A stretch of DNA of 64,000 nt from Psoroptes ovis (Eukaryota; Arthropoda; Arachnida; Sarcoptiformes; Psoroptidae), in assembly GCA_002943765.1 (NCBI GenBank), contig PQWQ01000005.1, positions 3,163,001 through 3,227,000 on the forward strand, read 5' to 3'. The notes beneath the pieces were generated by a model. That model made no database searches. It had not been told where the DNA came from and saw only the letters and a program-made list of their open reading frames with translations. Shown in pieces: positions 1-13,829 of this stretch. Positions within the stretch are counted from its first letter, which is position 1. Each line of letters starts with the position of its first letter. The position numbers and the translations under genes were made by a program.

Positions 1-2566
1 GTAATTAAATTTCCATTCATATTTTCTATCATAGATTTACATTTACCAATTTGATTGATTGATTTTAAATAAATGTACATGCATTAATTTCAAATCAAAT
101 GTGCGCATTCAATCATTTGATCGAAAACAATTGTACTAAGCTAATGCTATGCATGCATTTGCATATCATGTCCAATAAACAATTTTAAACCACAAATTAA
201 TACATAAAGTTTCTATGAATATTTTTATTATTATATTGTTTGGTTTTGGTTTTTTATTGTGGGTTTATTTCATTGTTTCAATCGTTTGTTCATTAGTTCG
301 CCACCCACCATCAATCAATCGGATCGATTAATCAATCAATCAATCAATGAATATCTACATTTTGATACATTGTAACAATAAAATAATACAAATACACAGA
401 AAACAATCAATTGTTTGATGGAGGTAAACACAGACTCACAGACACACACACACAGACTGATCATATTAATCAAAAGCAAAAATCCCTCCATCCATTCATT
501 CAAAGAATATTGAATGTCATGGAAATTTTCAAAAAATCGTTGATTCTCGGATGATCAGCGAGCATCGAATCACATTATTTGAATTGTTCTTCTTAGGGGA
601 TTTTGTGGCCAGAACAGAATTTACGTACAAAGAATGTATAAATAGAAAATTTTAAATGTTTCTGGTTTTAATTTTTCAAATAAAAATTGAAAACCAGAAT
701 CGATTCAAATTCAAAAATCTCCGAAAATTCAATTAGCAGCTCAATCAGTATTGTTGGTATTATGACGTGGGTGGTTTGATTGAACACCATTCATCAATGG
801 TATAAGACATTAAACACCGGTCACTCGACAGGCGCCATACGAGCACCAAGACTATCATCATTAATTTTATTTTATTTTTTCTCGTTGAAAATCATTGAAA
901 ATGACTGAATTGGTTAAAAAAACACAGACTTGATTTTTATTTTATTTTGATATTTTAATTAATTAATTACTTGAATTAATTAGTTAATTTGCTAATTAAT
1001 TCATTCATTAATCAAATTTTTTTTCTCTGGAAATCTGGAATTCAAAGCCTCTGAATTTGTTTTAAAAAACAATTTTGGACTGAAATAGACAATGGATTGG
1101 AAGGCCTTTGAATTTTCAAATTTTTTAAATTTTTTTCCAGAAAATCCGAAATAACAATAGACTTGGAAAAGGGTTAACGAAATGGATGGCAAAGATGGTG
1201 ATTCATAGATTAGATTTAATTTAATTGAATCAAATTCAATTAAATTAATTTAATTTAAATTAATTTAAACGCCTGAAAGTGAATGATAAACGGCGATAAA
1301 TAAAATAAATTATGATCATCAGATGTCATTGAATTATTTAAATCGAATATTGATTGAATTTAATTCGAAAATATTACATAAAACATCTGTTTATCTATCA
1401 AATAGACAACAACGATGGTCATTGTACGTTTGGTTGTTGGCTTTTAGTCGAATTAATTGATTAATCCAAGTGACATATGGAAATTTGATAAAACAATTAA
1501 ATGGAATTACAGTGAATTCCATTTAATTAATCATAAATCGATTCATAAATTAACAAAGATCAAACCATCAAATCAAGAATAGACCAGAAAATAGACCAAA
1601 ATAGACATTATGAATAAATTCGGTAGTTATTCCATTCTTGAATATTAAATATCTTGAACATGCAGTGAATGCTAATCCATTGGATTTGAATACACACACG
1701 CACGCATACAATTATTGAATTATTATTGGCATTAAACTAAACTAAAAACAATTAAATCAGTGGCAGAGAAAAATTAAAAATTAATGGGATTAATGCCAAC
1801 AATATCAACAGCAGCACCCCGACCAACCAACCTATCAACCAACTAACCAGCCACTAATCGCACTGATCACCCAAAATACACGCACACACACATACACCCA
1901 GTCAGTCGCTAAATCATTGTAGAATCAACTGAAGAAATTCATTTCGGGGAAACTTCGTTTCTGATCGTACAAACAAACATACACAGATGTATGCAGAGCC
2001 TCGATGATGATATTCTACTCGATGGTATTCTATTACTCGAATGGTACATACCATTGACTAATATAAACATGTCTGGTTTCATTCGATGATCTGGTCTGGT
2101 ACGTTGATGTTGATGTTGGTCTAGTCTGACGTAATTTTTCACATTTTCAATTTTATAATTTTCAAATTTTAAGCAAAGAATAAAAAAATAATTGAAAATT
2201 TCAAAACTAAATTAAATTTAATTCAGTAACATTATTTGTTTATCATTCATTATAAATATGCAGACATTCATATCATTTATAAAAATGTATGAATGATTTG
2301 CCCGAAATTGTATTATGTCCTTGGAATTGAATTATTATTATTATTATTATAATTTTCAATTCTACTAATCATAATCATAATAATAATAAACAAACGAATG
2401 ATAATATTTCCGTGTATGTACTAGGATTAGATTTACCGAGGCACACAGACATACAAATAAATGAATTAAATCGAAAAAATAAACGAAGACTTTGAATTCA
2501 CTTGTTTAGATGACGAATCAAACTTCATTAAATTGAATTGAATTAAGCAAAGAAATTTCAAATGTT
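1..2566. other. AT-rich non-coding region, left edge
   Basis: No credible gene is visible. The short open frames here are built of simple sequence. Content is AT-rich with TTAATTAA-type tracts, CA-rich patches near 430-455 and 1860-1900, and a perfect 14-bp inverted repeat at 1495-1528. It may be intron of the gene at 2567-5163 if that gene continues leftwards, because its last visible codons sit on a perfect splice donor. Confidence 0.5.
1495..1528. repeat. Small perfect hairpin
   Basis: The 14-bp arms 1495-1508 and 1515-1528 (AATTAAATGGAATT and its exact reverse complement) flank a 6-nt loop. No TA-flanked transposon ends are seen, so its nature is open. Confidence 0.6.
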
Positions 2567-5163
2567 TCAACTTACAATTTTACCATCATTACAAATCGAA
2601 ATGGTCGCTGATGATGATCGAAGTTGCTGTATCGTATTCGATTGATGATCATTTTGATTTTGATCATTTTGATTATGAGTTTGAAAATTATTAAAAAATA
2701 ATTGACATTGTTTTTGTTTGTTGTTAAGTGTTGATTTTGATCTTCGTTGATCATTATTATGATTTTTAAAATCAAAATTTTCAAATAAATTATTCGTAAA
2801 ATAAAATTGATTCGTATGATTATATTTTTGTTGTTTTTCAATTGTTTCAAAAAAATTTTGTTCATCATTATTCACTAATTGTTCAGCTATGATTAATTTA
2901 TTTGACAGAAAATTATTAAGATCATCATTATCGGCAGTTGTTTGATTTAATTTTAATGATATAGTTGAATATCGTTGATCATTATTATTATTATTGCTAT
3001 GATTGGCAGTATCATTGGTAACATAATTATTTATTAAAAATGGTAATAATAATTTTGGCAGTGTCGATAATTGATTATGATCAATATTGATCGATAATTC
3101 TATTTGATTCGATTGTTGATCATCTTGTTTGATTATCCTTAGAATTGGATAAAATTCAATCAATCGATGATGATTGATTGAATTCGGTTGTTGTTTATTT
3201 TGTTGTTGCGGTGGTTGTTGTTGCTGTTGTTGATGATATGAATCGCTATCAAATTTTATTTGATCCGTTATCGAAGATGGTGATGATAATGATGATGGTG
3301 GTGCTGGCGGCCAATCTGTGCAAAAATTTGTCAAAAGATTCATTAAATGTTTTAAACCCGTAATCAAATCATCAATGAGTGTGTGTGTGTAGGTGTTTTC
3401 AGATGCAAAACAAAACCGCAATCATATTTCGTAAATATTATTTCTTCGTATTTCGATCGTAGGTGTATCAGAAAATGGTGATTAATGAACATTAAATCTA
3501 ATTATTTTGAAAATATTTTTTTTCGGTCATAAACGATTCAAAACAATTTGCTTTGTTTTGATCGATATGATTGATCTTAATAATGATAATGATAATGATA
3601 ATGATATCATTACCATTAACATTATCAATCATAATATCGAATCATAAATAGTTTTTTGAACTTTGAACCCTTTTAACTCAATTTTTTTCTCGAAAATATT
3701 GTTGCATCATATTCTGAATTTCTTACGTATTCAACCATCCATTCATTTCAAATCATTTCATATTTTAAAGAAAATTTCAAAGTATTGGATTGTCCCATAA
3801 GTTCTTGCCGTTTTTTAGATTTATTTTCATTTGAAAAACGGCAAAAACTTATGGGACAACCTAATACATTCACTATAAGGACATCATTAGACATTTTTCA
3901 AAGCATTTTTCAGACATCATTTTGCATTCATATTTAGCTGTAATAATCATAATCATTATTATTATTATGATCATAATCTAAATGATCATAGTCTATGGAA
4001 TGAATATAGCAAATATCATCATCATTAAAAACTAATCAAGGAAAATTCATCATTGAATTTCTATGAAAATTTCAATTTAGAAAATTAAATCTAAAATATT
4101 AAATATCAAAATATATTAATAATTTAATCTAATCCATTTCTATTTTGATTCAATTTCAAAATAAATTCAAAATAAATTGTTACAAATTTACCAAAATTTT
4201 TTCTTAAAGGATTAAGGATCATTCAGGCATGATTAAGACATGATTTTTTTCGCTTCGAAAAATGACAGACAAATGATGGTAATCAACTAGTAATTCAAAT
4301 ACTCAAGTAATCATAATGATAATAATCAACTAATTTGTAAACAAGCAGCAATGACAGCAGCAGCAAATGATGATTATTTACTTGTTTACAACAAGGATTT
4401 AATTTACTATTTTCAGACTATTCACAGACTTATTTTGATCATATTCAAAGATATTAATTCATGTATTCATTTATTTTGATCGTCTATTTCAGACAATTTT
4501 TGATGATTTAAGCATTGATGAATCGTTTGAAAACGACCAAGAATATGATGAATAAATATTCATAAGGGATTCCGGGAAGAAAACTTTGAAAGAATCCTCC
4601 CTTTTAAGAATCTTCAAGACATTAATTGAGTCAGAATCGGGTCATTGATTCTTTGTTTACATGGCTTCATTTTTTGATTAACATGTTTTTTTTTCTTTTA
4701 CTCAAATTAGACAAACAAGGAACCACAAAATATTTATTTACTTACCATTCATTGATTGTTTATATAAAACATTTGTTCGACGATGTTCATCATCATTATT
4801 ATTATTATTATTATTAAAATTAAAATTATGATCATCAAGAATTATTTTGGCCAAACATAATTTAAATGTTATGAACATAAATATTGATATAATAATTATT
4901 ATAATCGATAATGATGATGATGAGGAATGTTGTCGCTGATGGTGATGGTACTGGTGATGATGATGATGATCATGTTTGCATTGTTGAATACATTGTCGTT
5001 TTTTATTCGAATCAATATTATTATCAATGATAATATTTGACATCATTATTCGATGACGATAATTATGATAATGATAATAATGAATGATAAATGATTGTTG
5101 TTGAAAATTTCGATTATTGCTATTATTATTGTTTATCAATTGATCAATTGATAATGGTAACAT
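2567..5163 (-). CDS. Unrecognised Asn/His-rich putative membrane protein
   Basis: I do not recognise this protein. Two exons join in frame: 5163-4746 and 3315-2567, with GTAAG donor at 4745 and a TTTTTGCACAG acceptor, restoring a Met-Asn-Asp-Trp-Pro-Pro junction. The product is about 388 residues if it ends at the TGA at 2567-2569. Residues 1-85 are rich in Asn, His and Ser. A strong hydrophobic stretch at about 87-105 could be a signal anchor. The remainder is hydrophilic with Gln and Asn runs and a moderately hydrophobic patch containing PKLLLPFLINN. The last three codons overlap a perfect GTAAGT donor at 2575, so the coding region may instead splice to exons left of the window. The intron carries a MITE at 3785-3864. 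It could be a type II membrane or secreted protein. No catalytic motif is visible. Confidence 0.5.
3785..3864. mobile_element. Mariner-type MITE, hairpin type A (copy 1)
   Basis: It is an 80-bp inverted repeat with ends TTGGATTGTCCCATAAGTT and AACTTATGGGACAACCTAA, flanked by TA on both sides (3783-3784 and 3865-3866). The arms stay complementary through GCCGTTTT, so the element is nearly all hairpin. It lies in the intron of the unknown minus-strand gene. Confidence 0.85.
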
Positions 5164-6502
5164 TGTAACAGATTTTGATGGATGATTAATTTATTAAATT
5201 TCTTTAAATGAAATGAAAATTAAATTTCATATGCATCAATGAATCGGTGGGCATTGAATAATTGAATTAATTTTTCGATGATAATTTGTGATATCATAAG
5301 TGTATTATTTCTTTATAAATATGAACACATTTTGATCTAATTTAATATTTTATTTTTGAACAATTTATGACATTGAATAGTGAATTGTGGCAATGATCGA
5401 TTTTCGGTGAAATTAATTTAATAAATGAGCGGTGGATTTAATTTTTGAAAATTTTGTGTTTTCAAAGATAATTTCCAAAAAGAGAAAATATCTTTGGCGA
5501 ATATATCATTGTTTCTCATTCAACTGACGATTATGACATTTTCACTCAGAAAAAATCTTAAAAGTTTTGCGAATTAAATTGCGAATTTAATTTGTTTCAA
5601 ATTGCTATTAATCATTGATTGTACTCAAGATAATTGTATAAGTATTATTCATGATATGATATGATTTATAATTAAATGATATTAATGACATTTGTAATCG
5701 ATATCTTTTGGTTAATATTTAAACATTTGAACATTAAATAATGTCAGTCGATAATTTTTCAAAATTTAAAAAAGATACATTTTTTTTTGGTTCCGGGTAA
5801 ATTTGAATTAAATTTGATCATTGAATTCGCTATGAAATTTCATCGAGTTCATGGATTGATGATCGATAAATAATCATTGGATTGATTGAGACATGTATTC
5901 ACCACCGAAAACAAAAAAATATTCCTAAAAACTTGAAGACAGATCAATGAGTAAATTCTAAAAATTCAAGAATTAATCAATGAATCTGATTTGTATGTGG
6001 AAATATAAATAATAAGTAACTTGATGAATATTCAGGCAGTAAAACTTTGAAAATGAACAAAATTGAAAAAAAAAATCAATCATAAACACACATATCGCAC
6101 CAAAATGAACACACATTTATACAAATTTATTTATTTATTCATTCATTCACCAATAATGATGATTCTATCATTGATGATGTTCATTTCATTTTGAAAAAAT
6201 GAAAAAAAAAATCAAAATCATTGATCAAACAACCAATACAAACACTAAACACTACACTAAGCATCCAAATCAAAAAAAAAAAAAAAAAATTATATTCAAA
6301 AACTAATCACAAATCACAAAAAAACATCAAAAACAAAAACCAAACAAACAAACATTGAACAACATCAACAAACAACACTGAACAACATCAAAACCATCAC
6401 TGATCATTGAATGGATTTTTTTCAACGTTGATGATGATCATGATCATCATGATGATGGTGATGTTGATGGTGATGAGGCGCCATATATATTTTGGTAGAC
6501 AA

Positions 6503-6504
<2 letters not shown>

Positions 6505-6534
<30 letters not shown>
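6505..6534. repeat. (CA)n microsatellite
   Basis: About 15 uninterrupted AC units are seen directly. No coding role is supported. Confidence 0.95.
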
Positions 6535-6536
<2 letters not shown>

Positions 6537-9500
6537 TTATCATTGAATTATTATTTTCATTCATTCATTTTATTCATTTCATTGCATTCATTCATATCTT
6601 TGATAGTTGTCTTTGTCGTTTTCGTCGTCGTCGGTTAAGACTTGCGCCGATGATAATAATGAATGATGATGAGGATGAGGAAAATGGAAGAAAATACAAT
6701 ATTCTTCAATCATTACATCATTTGAATGTTGGAAGATTTTTTAAACATTTCTTCAGCTTCGGCTTCAGCTAACCAACTAGTCGATCGATGTAGTCATTGC
6801 CGCCGAACGATGCAGACGATTTATGTGAATTTTCATTGAATTTGATTGAATTCAATTCGATTTAATTGAAGAATTTTAACGAAGTTGAAATTATGAATTT
6901 CGACGAATCAATTCAAAATAATGATGATGATGATGATCATCGAAGATTGCCAAATGATTATTCATTGACTAATATGAGATTTCTTTGATATTTCTTAATG
7001 AGATGATAAGAAAAATACTTGTTGAATTATTATCGAAATGATAATTCATATCGATGATTATACATTCATATTCACCTATGAACACAAACAGACACACACA
7101 TTTCAATTTTTTGGCGCTAATTTTGAATGATCAAATTATGAATGATATCGAATAATGATTGCATCAGGAATGATGTAAAATGATCAAAAGAATCAAAGGG
7201 CAAAAAGAAGGAAATTATTAAAATGTGATTCGATTTGTAGCCGAATCGATAATGAATTTGAACCAGACAATAATAATTGGCCAGTTATTTGGCCAGACAA
7301 TCAAATTGGTGGTCAATCAGACAAATTGTTGATGGTCAAGATAATGTGATGGCCAATCGATGATGTTGTCGATGATGATCAGAACGGTCGTATGGCCACA
7401 AAATGAATAAAAACAAACAAAAATCGATATATCGATGCTCACAGATTATAATCAACAATGATAATGATCTTCAATGATGATTTGTGATGACCATCGGTAT
7501 AATAAAATTAATCAAAACAATTTCGAATCATGTTTTTTGACAACATTCATTACAATGGACATTGGATATATCGAAACTATGCATCAAACACACATTTGAT
7601 TTGATCGTCGATTTGAATTTTTGATGAATGAACATTGTTCAAATGAACATTCATTGAATGAATCAACGAAATGAATGAACGAACGAAATGAAATGAATGT
7701 GAAGAATGGTAAACTCTCTTGTTGCTCATTTTTCTCTCATCAATGATTCTTGCTGCAAATGAATATAAATGAAATGACTCCTTTGATTGGCGTTTGGTGT
7801 GTGTGGTGGTAAACTTGATATCTTTGCACACATGAACACACGCTAAAACACACACAAACACTCACCAATTGATGATGCATCAAGTGTTTGTGTGTGTGTG
7901 TTTGATTCAAATATTCAAACATTGCAGAGATGGTTCTGGTTTGTTTTAAAAGATTAAATTTCAAATAGATTTTTCTTAGTTAATTTCAAATCAATTCACT
8001 TTACAACTGATTTGAAAATTTTGATCGATTATTAATCAATTATTAATCTCTGATCGATTGATTGAGTAACATCGAACATTTTGATACAGAGAACAACATT
8101 TAGTCAATCAATCTATTCATGTTAAGAGAACTTAAATACTTGTTTTTCTCACTAATAAACCGATATTATTCACCAATACCACGACCAACACCACCATTGA
8201 TCGATATGAATATCAGTTGTTGTTGTAGATGATGTTCAGGAAATATCGATACAAACATAATCAATTGAAAATCATATTCGACGAATCGATCAATCGAATT
8301 CCGAAGTAAATCGATCAATTTCAATCGAAATCAATCGCAAACAGTGAGAAGATCATTGAAATCGATCGATCATTGAAATTGAATAAAAGGATTGGAGCCT
8401 AAAAAAACGGATTCGATGTCAATGTCCATTGAATGATCGTGTTATTATATCATTGATAATATCGAAATTACCACTGATTGATATCACTGATCATAAATTA
8501 TTATCATTGATATCAAATGTTTGATCAAACAAATTACTGATTCGGCATCATTTATTAATAAAGATGTTCAAATACACATGTTTCAAATGAAATGAAATGA
8601 ATTTCAAATGATATCAGTATCAATTTAATACAATTCAAATGATGATTAATTCAATGTATTCAAAAATTCTGATTACAAATTCAGAAAAAAAATGAATTAG
8701 TCATTGCATTATGATTGGATTATTTTTTCCCTTCAACAAATTTTGTTTGAATCATCATCATGATCATCGTCATACTCGTAATTCTTAGAATAATTGAAAT
8801 TCAAAGCTTGTAAAATTCAATGATTGTAGATTTTAATGAATGATTCAAATTGAATTAAATTGAACAACAACAACAACAAAAAAAACTATGGGAAATTTCT
8901 TTTCATTTTTGAAAAACCAGAAATGATATTTCAAATATTGTTATTATTATTATTATTATTATCATTGATGATGATTGTTGAAATTTGAAATTATCATCAT
9001 CATCATCATCATCATTGGATTTCATTATCCATGGTGATGATCTTTGATGAAATCAATGAAATATTGTTAATGTGAGTTAATGTGAAATAACGATGATGAT
9101 GATTGAAATTTTGCAATCACTGATCATCCACATATGGATGTGTGGATAGATTGATCAAATGAATTTCAATTCATATGAATGAATTTGATTGAAATAAAAA
9201 TATTCAAATGAAATATATTTATGAATGAAAATAAAATTAAAAATAAAACAATTTGAATAGGATATTACCTTTGTTTTGATTCAGCCATTTTTTACACTTG
9301 AATTGTGATTGCATTTCCTTTGAGTTATTCGATTGTAGATTTATAGAGTTTCATCTTTGTAGAGTTTCATAGTAAATCTATTATGACAAATACAATCACC
9401 ATTCTTATTCGCGGCTATTGTGATGATAATTGGCCATATATTTAATGGGTTCATCGGGTACCGAAATTAATTAATTTCGTCATAAATATTTTCAGAGCGT

Positions 9501-12500
9501 AGTTTTGAACATATGCTGCCATTCTGTCGGTTTGACAATCAAAATGAATCAACTCTTCATTATCATTAACAGTTTTCCTGACAATTGGTGTCATTAACAC
9601 CATTCATCATTCATGATTGAAATGAATGGCCATTCATTTGATGATGTTGATGATGATGATTAAAATGATGATAATGGCATACAATTTGCCATTTTATTGT
9701 GCAAATTTTTTATTACGAAAACACACTATCTTTAAATTATCGCTGATAAGTATAAAATAAAACAAATTCATTGACAAATTTAGCAGCTGTGACACTTTGT
9801 GAAGGGCCACACACACACACACATGCACTTATTCGTACAACCACGCATATTATCACGCATATTGTGTGACCTAACCCATTTGTCATCGCCCATGCTCGTT
9901 TTTGATTAAGGCGAACATCCGTGAATAATTAAATCAAATTTGATTTATAAATATCTACGGAGAAACAGAACGAAACAGATAAGGCTGATTCAACAGCTTT
10001 AAATCAATAAAGATAAATCATTATCCATTCATTCATTCATTGGTTCATTGATTTAGTTTAATTAATTTAAGGCTTTCAATTCCTCCAAATGATCAAATCA
10101 TATCAGATTATATCGTTTCGAAATATCGTAAAAATATCGTTGATCTACGATGATGAAAATCGCCAGAATTGAAATTAATTATACTAAAAAATATTAATTA
10201 TCACGATCATAATTAGTATTCATAATATGCATAACCAAAAAATATCCATGAATAACGTTTAACAATGATAGCAATGATGGTCGTTGAAAATGGTTGAAAC
10301 CAATTTTCGCCCAATTCAATTCGTTGTAATCCGTTCAAATCAATTTGATTCGCGTATAATCATTCATTCATTCATTGATTCAAATGATTAATGAATCGCT
10401 GAATGCGATGAAATGTTTTCGTGATGAAATCCGTGTCAAATTCTTTATTTTCATTCATTATTTCTTCCGATTACGATAATTTTCAAATCATAAACAATCA
10501 TAAATACCATCATTATCATCATGCAAACAAAAACGAACAGAAGTCATAAATTTTCATTCGAAATTCAATTCAATGGAATAAATATCTTCGTTGTTGCTGA
10601 TGTTGTAGATTTATTTTAATAAATCTTATCTTTAATTTTTGGCAAATCTTTCAGCCAAAAAATCTTTGAGCAAAATTTTATGATCATAAACATTGCGTAG
10701 GCATTTGCATTGGAAAAATATCGAGTTCTTCGAGCAGAGATAGATGGATTAATGCATTTGCATTTGCATACTTAAATACCGTAGATTAGTTGATTCTTGG
10801 TTGATGATAAATTATTATCATCAAAATATACACGAAATTTGGATTAATAAATTTTAGATTTCCTACCATCAATATGTATGACCATAAGTCATTTGATTAA
10901 AATTTTTTTTGTTTTTTTTTTGTGATGAAAATATTTCGAAATTCTTTGAAATTAATACCGAAAACATAGATTCGACCAGTAACTCGGAACCATAACCACC
11001 ACCACAGGTGTTCAAATTGATAATAATCAAAAATAAACTGAGAAGAAATAAGATTCTCAAGACTCCAAACCTTAGAACCGATCGTTTTCTATCGTATCAA
11101 TTCTAAGAAGTTAAGTACCTTGTTTATAAGGTTTTAACCTTACATTCTTACCTAAATAAATTTCGAAGAAAATCGAATTTAAAGGTATCATCATCAGGTC
11201 AGGGTTTATTATTAGCAAACTATGCCAGGTGAATTCTCGGTAAGGTATCAAGTTTATTATTTATACATTGAAAAGTATTACGTAAGGTTTGCCAATCTAC
11301 GAGGGTATCATCTTCCCAAGAATAAAAACTAATCACCAAAAAAATAAATGAATCTCAAATCTCATGTACTACTAATTATGGCTGCTTGTCATGAAATGAT
11401 TAATTGATTTGATTCGAAAAAAATTAATTAAATATTTCACCATGTTTACCAGGTAATTAATTTTATAATTAATTATATTTTTTGAATAATCTTCAAGAAA
11501 TTATTTTGAAAAATTTTTGAAATTCATCATTATCATTATTATTATGTGAAATTCTATCCACAAGTAATAAATATTTCTATAATTTCTTAATTAAAAATTT
11601 GAAAATTGAAATCAAATTACCGTTTGAAATCAAGATTCGAATGGAATAAGATTCAAATTTTAAATAATTTAAAATATTTAAATTATTTAAAAGCTTTAAA
11701 GTGATTTAAATGTCTACATGGTGAAATGATTATCATTATTCTTATAGTATAACCACTCACTAAACGAGGGTCATAATGATGTCATTGGCACCCATCAATC
11801 GGTCGGCAAACCAATCGACCGACCAACCAGCCAGCTAGCTAGCGGAACAATCATTTAAAAAAATTTAATCATTTAAAAATCATTTGACCATGTCAGATTT
11901 ATTTATTTATATTTTTGATGGTCATAAATTTTCATTTTTCAAATAGACACAATTGTCTCCCTACTGCTTTTGCCAAATGTCAAAATCTTTGACAATTTGA
12001 AAATAGTGATTCTTAAAACGATGTCATTTGTCATGCAATTATCAACTATGACCGAATAAGCTTAACGATGGCATCAAGAATATGTTTAAGAAGACATCTT
12101 CAAGAGAATTAAATAAAAAAAGATTCGAAAATATCTTCAGAATTAAAGATTTAAAAGGGCAAAATTCTTAACGCTGACATGTCAAGTTAATGATTTCTAT
12201 GTGTATTTTAAGATGTATTCATTTAATGAATCAATGTGCTTTAGACTAAACAAAATTATTCTTGAACGATTTCGGGAAAAGACATAAATATCTTTAAGAA
12301 TATTTTGTCATTTAAGTGACAAGGGTTGAAATAATGAAAAAAAATATGAAGACATCAAAGTTCAACGAAAAACAGTGTGAACTCTTTGAAAAATGATGAA
12401 ATATGAGAACGAATTGAAATAAATGAAATAATACAAAGTAATACAAATAATATAATCGTATTAAATCGTCTTAAAATTATCATCACATATGGACCATTCT

Positions 12501-13636
12501 TTGGGTGCTGTTCAAAGACATAAATATCAAATCTTCGAATATCGAAAGAACCAACCATTCGAATGATCATTGAATGGTCAAAATCGATGCAAAATGAATG
12601 ACTGAATGGTTCAACAGCCGGTCATTCACAACATATGATGATGATCAGCCATTCATAATATGTGATGATAATACAAATAATTGAAAATGAATCAATGAAT
12701 GATCATTTCGATTCTCGGAGTCATTTGATGATTGGAATGACATGAAAAATGGTCGAAACAATAAATGGAATATGGAATGAAATGTAAAGAATTTCTAGTA
12801 TCGTTCAATTCTTGAATTCAATTCTTAATTTCGATTGTCGATGTAATTATTATCATTGTTATTATATAAGAATCGTTGTAAATGTGTTTTATGATTATTA
12901 TTTCTTATGATATCTGTACATTTGTACATTCATTCATTCATTTGTTCATTCATTCATTTGTACATTTGTTTGACAATGTCATTCACCCCAGCATATGAAG
13001 AAGAGCGAGGATAAAAGCATTAAAATTTTTCATTTGTCTTTTATAATGCTCGGCATCTCTCCATTTGTATAGAAAGACATTATGGATTCTGTGCGGCTGT
13101 GTCGGTATCTATGTGTATTGGTGTTGGTGATCGGAGAGGATCAATTTTTATGGCATCTACAGGCACACCACAGATGCCAACGAAAATAGACATTCTTGGC
13201 GCAGTCAAGAATATTCTTTGAAGGAATATTCTTTATTTATCTTTAAATTTTTCTTCGCAATTTTTAATGATCATTGTATTTTATGATCATTCATTAAGCC
13301 ATCAAATACTCTTGTCAGCTATGATAATTAATTCTTGTCAGCGGAAGATGATGATGATGGTTATGGTATTCACACTGAAAGATCATAGATCATTTCATGG
13401 TTTAAATAGTGATGATGATGATGATGATCATAATGTCAAACAGTCTTAAATGGTTAAATCTTAAATCTTTCAGAGAATAATTTTTGAATTTTTTTCAAAA
13501 TTCATAACTGCCAGCGCCATCTACTAGGCGAATTTTCAACTAGTAAAAATTTAAAATTTTCAAAATTTTTTCAATAGAAATTTTCGCGCCCACTTTTTTT
13601 TCTTGATTCAATTTCAAAGTCTAAATGCAATATGTA

Positions 13637-13642
13637 TTTATT
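13637..13642 (-). terminator. Candidate poly(A) signal of sushi gene
   Basis: AATAAA on the minus strand, about 190 nt past the sushi-gene stop codon at 13830. Cleavage position is not determined. Confidence 0.4.
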
Positions 13643-13829
13643 CAGTAATCCTTTACATACAAACGGAATAAAAATACTTAATGAGAGAGAAAAAATTGAT
13701 AATATGATAACATTTTGAATACAAAAATTGGAGAAATTTCAAAAATAAAATCTTCGAAATGGAAATAATATTCGAACGATAATCACGATCGTCCATTGGT
13801 GATTAATGATAATGGTGATGTATGAATGT

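Larger units (their letters stand above)
5164..13829. other. Long intergenic region without recognisable genes
   Basis: About 8.7 kb of AT-rich sequence lies upstream of the unknown gene and downstream of the sushi gene. It holds a (CA)n run at 6505-6534, ATG/ATC trinucleotide tracts (for example 8941-9014), poly-A and CAAA-rich stretches at 6230-6390, and AT palindromes near 11650-11690. Open frames at 6407-6772, 7577-7964 and 12355-12570 are microsatellite translations without family signatures. A frame at 10869-11060 has a signal-peptide-like start but no ATG. Confidence 0.6.

Noticed and set aside
1939..2142. 67-residue minus-strand open frame downstream of the unknown gene
   Set aside because: No in-frame junction to the gene at 2567-5163 could be found, and the composition is ordinary intergenic sequence.
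6407..6772. 121-residue plus-strand open frame
   Set aside because: It is a translation of ATG/ATC and CA microsatellites with Thr-His and Met/Ile runs. No splice or family evidence was found.
7577..7964. Two overlapping Cys/His-rich minus-strand frames
   Set aside because: The Cys and His come from GTGTGT and CAT repeats read in frame. No conserved spacing of a zinc finger is present.
12355..12570. 71-residue minus-strand frame with a hydrophobic segment
   Set aside because: Isolated, no family pattern, in AT-rich DNA. Hydrophobic Ile/Phe stretches arise readily from such sequence.
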